DNA of 64,000 bases from assembly GCF_030062585.1 (NCBI RefSeq), contig NZ_CP071935.1, forward strand, positions 1-64,000, written 5' to 3'. This stretch comes from Helicobacter pylori. GTDB lineage: Bacteria > Campylobacterota > Campylobacteria > Campylobacterales > Helicobacteraceae. Within the stretch, counting starts at the first letter, position 1. The number at the start of each line of letters is the position of its first letter. A program made the position numbers and the translations under genes. The notes below the pieces were generated by a model that was not told the DNA's origin, ran no database searches, and saw nothing but the letters and a program-made list of their open reading frames with translations. Positions 60,159 to 64,000 of this stretch are shown here, piece by piece.

Positions 60159-60918
60159 TCACACTAACGACAAACTCTCTAAAATACGCTTTTTAGACAA
60201 CTCGCAATATTCTTTTTCAATCTCTAAACCCACGCTAAAACGCCCTAAAGCGTTCGCCTCTAAAATAGTCGTGCCAGAGCCGCTAATAAGGATCAAAAAT
60301 CGTGTCTTCTAAAAAAGAAAACAATTGGATGCAACACCTGGGTAATTCCCTTGGGAATGGGGCTGGGTGCTTTAAGCGTTTTTTGGATTCACCGCTAAAA
60401 CTCCATAACCCATTAGTATAGAGTAAAAATTCCTCTTTACTGATTGTAGAAGTTTGTTTTTTTCGCTTGTATTCGTTTTTATAAAAAACAACAATCAACT
60501 CCACAGGAGCGATCGCATAAGGTGCGCTAGCTTGCAGCCAACTCCCCCAAGCGGTGCGTCTTGAAATATTGCTTTCATTCCAAATGATCGTATTTTGGTA
60601 TTTCCAACCGCATTCTTTAGCCACTATAGTAATATCAGCCCCTAAACTTTGCTTGCCGTGTTTATTCGTATCTAAAGGGACATTCAAGCACAACCTCGCC
60701 TGTTCCTTACCCCAAAAATAACAATTTTTAAGCCAATTTTTACACCAATTCAAATAATCATCATAAGCCCTAAAATCATTGCTCCCTTGATACTCAATAC
60801 TCAAATTATAGGGCGGTGAAGTGATGCATAAATCATAAAAACCTTTTTCAAAAGTCTCTAAAACGCTCGCATCGCCATGGTATAAATCCAATTTCTCCAA
60901 ACTGAAATAAGGTTTCAT
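60159..60918 (-). pseudogene. Type II DNA methyltransferase broken by a one-base frameshift
   Basis: The reading frame starts MKPYFSLEKLDLYHGDASVL with motif IV TSPPYN near residue 35 and WGSWLQASAPY in the middle, then stops at DPY followed by TAG at 60283-60285. Shifting one base at about 60286 restores SGSGTTILEANALGRF and continues to a TGA at 60159, which is the SAM-binding motif DPYSGSGTT and the expected C-terminus. As written the enzyme lacks its SAM motif and should be inactive. It is a beta-class enzyme related to the methyltransferase at 3109-4227. The partner nuclease gene upstream looks intact and would leave DNA unprotected unless it is inactive too. It is equivalent, from memory, to HP0263. 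Confidence 0.85.
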
Positions 60919-61622
60919 AAAAGCCTTTTTAAATCTTCTAACAAATTTTCTATGCCCTTAATTTTAGAGCTTTGATCAAAATGGCTTTTGGCTAAATAAA
61001 GGCCATCTAGTTCATGCTCCATAACGATCCTAGCCTTTTTAGGCTTGTCTTTAAAGCTGATTTCATCATCGTTATCCGGCGTTATCATGAAAACTTTAAT
61101 GTGAGAAGTTATAGGCGATTGTAAGAGTTTTAATTTCCAATAAGGCGTTTCTGTGAAACGCTCTCTAAACGAATTTTTTACCGATAAAATCGCTAGGATT
61201 TTGACATTATCCTTGTTGGTTTGATAAAGAATAATATCTGGCAACACGCTATATTCTCCAAAATGCACCAATAAAGCCCGTTTGACTCTATCCAGCTCGC
61301 CATTAATGCACTTAGCCCTTAAGATTTTATCGTTCGTCATTTTGACATTGTTTTTAATACAGAAATCTTTTAATAAAAGTTCTATGATTTTTTCTAACGC
61401 TCTTCCAACCGCGCTGACAAAGCCTTGTCTGGCCAAAATACTGGCCTCTTCCTTGCTTTTATTTTGCTTCATATAATCGTTCATTTTATGGTTTAAAAAG
61501 CGTTCTTTTTCTTGCGCGTAAAAAACCTGCAAAAACTTGTAAGGCTCAGGGTATTCTCTCATAAAATCTTTAAAACGCTCTAAAATAATATCCGCTAAAC
61601 CCAATCCAAACACCTTAATCAA
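60915..61622 (-). CDS. Type II restriction endonuclease, BsaWI-like
   Basis: A soluble protein of about 235 residues next to and overlapping the broken methyltransferase. The catalytic pattern is VLPDIIL (about residues 127-131) and ILSVKNS (about 145-151), i.e. PD...SxK as in some PD-(D/E)xK enzymes, with GFVSAVGRALEKIIELL helix before it. H. pylori genomes carry BsaWI-family enzymes at this place, as I recall, but the specificity is not proven. The start is uncertain: TTG at 61622, or TTG at 61604 after AAGGT. A TATAAT box lies at 61637-61642. Confidence 0.7.
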   Translation of the reverse strand: MIKVFGLGLADIILERFKDFMREYPEPYKFLQVFYAQEKERFLNHKMNDYMKQNKSKEEASILARQGFVSAVGRALEKIIELLLKDFCIKNNVKMTNDKILRAKCINGELDRVKRALLVHFGEYSVLPDIILYQTNKDNVKILAILSVKNSFRERFTETPYWKLKLLQSPITSHIKVFMITPDNDDEISFKDKPKKARIVMEHELDGLYLAKSHFDQSSKIKGIENLLEDLKRLL

Positions 61623-61636
61623 CAGGAATCAATCAA

Positions 61637-61642
61637 ATTATA
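61637..61642 (-). promoter_or_regulatory. Candidate -10 box for the gene at 60915-61622
   Basis: TATAAT on the minus strand, 15 bases before the TTG at 61622. Transcription would begin near 61630, giving almost no leader to the TTG at 61622 and a short one to the TTG at 61604. Confidence 0.45.
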
Positions 61643-61682
61643 ATACAAAACTTTTTGATAATGGCTGGCGTTTGAAACAAGC

Positions 61683-61688
61683 TATAAT
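61683..61688 (+). promoter_or_regulatory. Candidate -10 box for the gene at 61717-62331
   Basis: TATAAT on the plus strand, 29 bases before the ATG at 61717, with AAGGG close to the start codon. The two restriction loci are therefore divergently transcribed from the 94-base gap. Confidence 0.5.
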
Positions 61689-61716
61689 ATTGACATAATT
61701 TAATCAAGGGTCAGAT

Positions 61717-62331
61717 ATGCAATTTTTAAATCAGTCTTTAGGATTTTTTAATAAGGGGTGCTTTGAACCCATTGACAGAAACTTCATTACAGAAAGCTAT
61801 CAAGCACTAAAGCCGATTGAAGAAATTCAAAATAAATACAATAAACATGACAACGATTCATTTTTGAATGAATTGAGAGATAGCATGGTAGCTTTATATT
61901 TAGATTATGATCTCATCAATACCCAAAAGCATGGCCTTGATGCTAAAAGAAGTTCAAGCGATGAATTTTTAGAAATCAAACAAGTATCTTTTCAAAGTAA
62001 AACTTGGAGTGCGACTTTTAATGACACCACTTTAGAAAAAGCCAAAGTTTTTTGCGATATTAAAACGACTTTAGCCGTGGGTGTTTGGAATAATATTTCT
62101 AATCTTTTATTCATTGTTTATGGAAAGCACCCTGAAATGGGATTGTATTTAGAGCAAAAAGTGAAAGAGTGTCATAACGAAAGGAGGCATTCAACTCAAA
62201 CGATAGGAATTAGTAAATTAATCAAAGAATTTGAATTTAAAATGAAACCCATTGATTCAAAAGAACAAGAGCTTATCAATCTTTTTAATCTTAAATTTGG
62301 TCATTTTTCTTGGGAAAACCATCTTGCATAA
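61717..62331 (+). CDS. Probable type II restriction endonuclease (HP0261 type)
   Basis: A 204-residue soluble protein. GLDAKRSSSDEFLEIKQ at about residues 73-89 gives Asp75 and Glu86-x-Lys88, the D...ExK metal site of PD-(D/E)xK nucleases. It is followed in the same frame by a methyltransferase that has lost its start, so its own C-terminus (FSWENHLA) may be a product of the same rearrangement. In 26695 the corresponding pair is, from memory, linked to GTAC methylation; this is only a suggestion. Activity without a working methylase would be harmful unless protection comes from elsewhere. Confidence 0.65.
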   Translation: MQFLNQSLGFFNKGCFEPIDRNFITESYQALKPIEEIQNKYNKHDNDSFLNELRDSMVALYLDYDLINTQKHGLDAKRSSSDEFLEIKQVSFQSKTWSATFNDTTLEKAKVFCDIKTTLAVGVWNNISNLLFIVYGKHPEMGLYLEQKVKECHNERRHSTQTIGISKLIKEFEFKMKPIDSKEQELINLFNLKFGHFSWENHLA

Positions 62332-63456
62332 AGTTTTTATAGCATCCAAACGATCTATATAGACCCCCCTTATAACACCAAGAGTTTTAATTTTGAATAT
62401 GAAGACGATCATGCTGATTATGAAAAATGGATTGAAGAACATTTGATTTTAGCAAAGGCTGTGTTAAAACAAAGTGGTTGCATCTTTATTTCTATGGACG
62501 ATAATAAAATGGCTGAAGTTAAAATCATTGCCAATGAAATTTTTGGAACGCGCAATTTTTTAGGCACTTTTATCACCAAACAAGCCACAAGATCCAACGC
62601 TAAACACATCAATATTACCCATGAGTATGTTTTAAGCTACGCCAAAAATAAAGCGTTCGCTCCTAGTTTTAAAATCTTACGAACGCTTTTGCCCATTTAT
62701 GCTAAACCCTTGAAAGATTTAATGCAAACGATTAAGAATGTTTTTAAACAAAAAGGACAAGCTCAAGCCCAACTTGCCCTAAAAGAACAAATCAAAGAGT
62801 TATCTCAAAAAGAACATTTTAATTTTTTAAAAAATTATAATTTGGTGGATGAAAAAGGTGAGATTTATTTCGCTAAAGATCTATCCACGCCTTCACACCC
62901 ACGCAGTGTAGCGATACAAGAAATCAATCTTTTTTTAGAACCCTTAAAAAGCAGAGGGTGGAGCAGCGATGAAAAGCTTAAGGAGTTATATTATCAAAAT
63001 AGGCTTATTTTTAAGAACAATCGCCCTTATGAAAAATACTACCTAAAAGAATCGCAAGATAATTGTTTGAGCGTGTTAGATTTTTATAGCCGACAAGGCA
63101 CAAAAGATCTAGAAAAATTAGGCTTAAAAGGGCTTTTTAAGACGCCAAAACCTGTAGCATTGATTAAATATTTATTATTATGCTCCACCCCTAAAGATTC
63201 TATTATTTTAGATTTTTTTGCAGGCAGTGGGACAACAGCGCAAGCGGTTATAGAAGTTAATAAGGATTATTGTTTGAATTGGTCTTTTTATTTGTGCCAA
63301 AAAGAAGAAAAAATTAAAAATAACCCGCAAGCTGTTAGCATTTTAAAAAACAAGGGGTACCAAAACACGATTCCAAACATCATGCTATTGCGTTTAGAAA
63401 AGATCATCAAAAGAAGTGAATACGAGATTTTAAAAACAAAATCTATTTTATTTTAA
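62332..63456 (+). pseudogene. Beta-class DNA methyltransferase without a start codon
   Basis: Right after the TAA that ends the nuclease gene, the same frame continues SFYSIQTIYIDPPYNTKSFN and runs to 63456, including the SAM motif ILDFFAGSGTT near the C-terminus. Between the TAA at 62329-62331 and the DPPYN motif there is no ATG, GTG or TTG, and the first possible start, a TTG at 62443, lies after the catalytic motif. The N-terminal part of the enzyme is thus missing, or was once joined to the nuclease frame through the position of that TAA (TTA would join them). It may be read only by rare restart, so I treat it as broken. The rest is well preserved, which suggests recent damage. Confidence 0.75.
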
Positions 63457-63474
63457 ATATTATTTTTCAAACCC

Positions 63475-64000
63475 CTATACCCTATCCACGCTCAAAATTT
63501 CAGCGCTCGCTCTGGCTTTTTCATTACTCAATTCAATTTTATCGCCCCTTTTTAATGCCTCTAATTCTATCGCTTGATTATTTTTATTCACCAACGCCCC
63601 GAATTGGGGTAATTTCAAATATGCATGAGCGAGTTTGAGGGCGTTTTCTAGCCTGTTTAAGCGCTCTGTTTTAGTTTGTAAAAAAGGGCTTGTTAATGTT
63701 TGAATAGAGATTTTTTCTAAAAGCGTTTTTTTAAAGCGTAAAAATTCTAGGGTTTTATTTTCTAGAGCGATTTTTAATTTTTCTAGTTTTAAGGTGTTTA
63801 AATGGTGCTTGTTTTCAAAACTCAATCGTTTCAAAGAGACCGCTAAATGCTCTAAATGCACCTTTTTTTGGTGGAGCAAAGTTTTAAAAGAGCGGTGCAA
63901 TTTCACATTAAACCCATCAAGTCTTTGCAACCATTCATCGCTATTAGGGAGTAAAATCTCCATCGCGTTTGAAGGCGTAGAAGCCCTTAAATCCGCCACT
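63475..64000 (-). CDS. xseA: Exodeoxyribonuclease VII large subunit, C-terminal part (cut by window edge)
   Basis: The last 174 residues of XseA, the large subunit of the single-strand nuclease. The visible part starts with ADLRASTPSNAMEILLPN, the family's conserved segment, followed by a long coiled region and the end GDKIELSNEKARASAEILSV. The gene runs on beyond base 64000, so the catalytic N-terminal half is not seen. It converges on the broken methyltransferase with 18 bases between. Confidence 0.9.
   Translation of the reverse strand, partial: VADLRASTPSNAMEILLPNSDEWLQRLDGFNVKLHRSFKTLLHQKKVHLEHLAVSLKRLSFENKHHLNTLKLEKLKIALENKTLEFLRFKKTLLEKISIQTLTSPFLQTKTERLNRLENALKLAHAYLKLPQFGALVNKNNQAIELEALKRGDKIELSNEKARASAEILSVDRV

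Overview
The window is a chromosomal segment of Helicobacter pylori. The gene order (xseA, clpB, ccdA, pyrC, miaB, ferredoxin, ppx/gppA, waaC, lpxL, tgt, aroB, the giant VacA-like gene imaA, lysA, pabB, amiE, flgL, rplU, rpmA, dppABCDF, obg, hemL, pgdA) matches, from memory, the HP0259 to HP0313 stretch of strain 26695 read backwards. The AT-rich sequence, lone TATAAT -10 boxes without clear -35 boxes, frequent TTG/GTG starts and tightly packed overlapping genes fit the same species. No rRNA, tRNA, CRISPR array or insertion sequence was seen.

Layout. 1-440: decayed coding remnants on both strands. 516-3013: an MFS transporter converging on a CobW-type GTPase pair. 3109-4921: a type II restriction-modification pair inserted on the opposite strand to its neighbours. 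4968-9380 (minus): pgdA, a nitrilase-family amidase, two small membrane proteins, hemL and a periplasmic YceI protein. 9645-17703 (minus): an alginate-lyase-like secreted protein, obg, the dipeptide ABC transporter dppABCDF, and ribosomal L21/L27. 17936-20422 (plus): flgL behind a sigma-54-like promoter. 20506-25797 (minus): amiE with a Fur-box-like palindrome, then lysA, chorismate mutase, a DUF2156-like protein and a fused pabB/pabC. 25845-42551 (minus): a long polarity group of a TrkA-C/COG3400-like protein, aroB, an MscS channel, mtaB, a protease-dead FtsH homologue, bioV, a small membrane protein and imaA. 42602-43717 (plus): tgt, followed by a hairpin-rich gap. 43972-60092 (minus): lipid A and core genes (lpxL, waaC, lpxJ), ppx/gppA, ferredoxin, a small cluster resembling pilus/type II secretion assembly proteins, miaB, a small nuclease, an aminofutalosine-deaminase-like amidohydrolase, a dihydroorotase homologue without metal ligands, ccdA and clpB. 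60159-63456: two further restriction-modification systems, both with a broken methyltransferase. 63475-64000: the 3' part of xseA.

The core genes serve peptide import, folate/lysine/aromatic synthesis, biotin, lipid A and peptidoglycan modification, motility, and tRNA modification. The strain-variable material is the three restriction-modification loci, the remnants at the left edge, and imaA, which is out of frame here because of a one-base change in a homopolymer run. I did not find a clearly undescribed multi-gene system. The best leads are the inserted restriction-modification pair, the two damaged methyltransferases beside apparently intact nuclease genes, the pilus-like trio at 50036-52075, and three enzyme homologues that have lost their catalytic residues (FtsH-like, dihydroorotase-like, TrpC-like).
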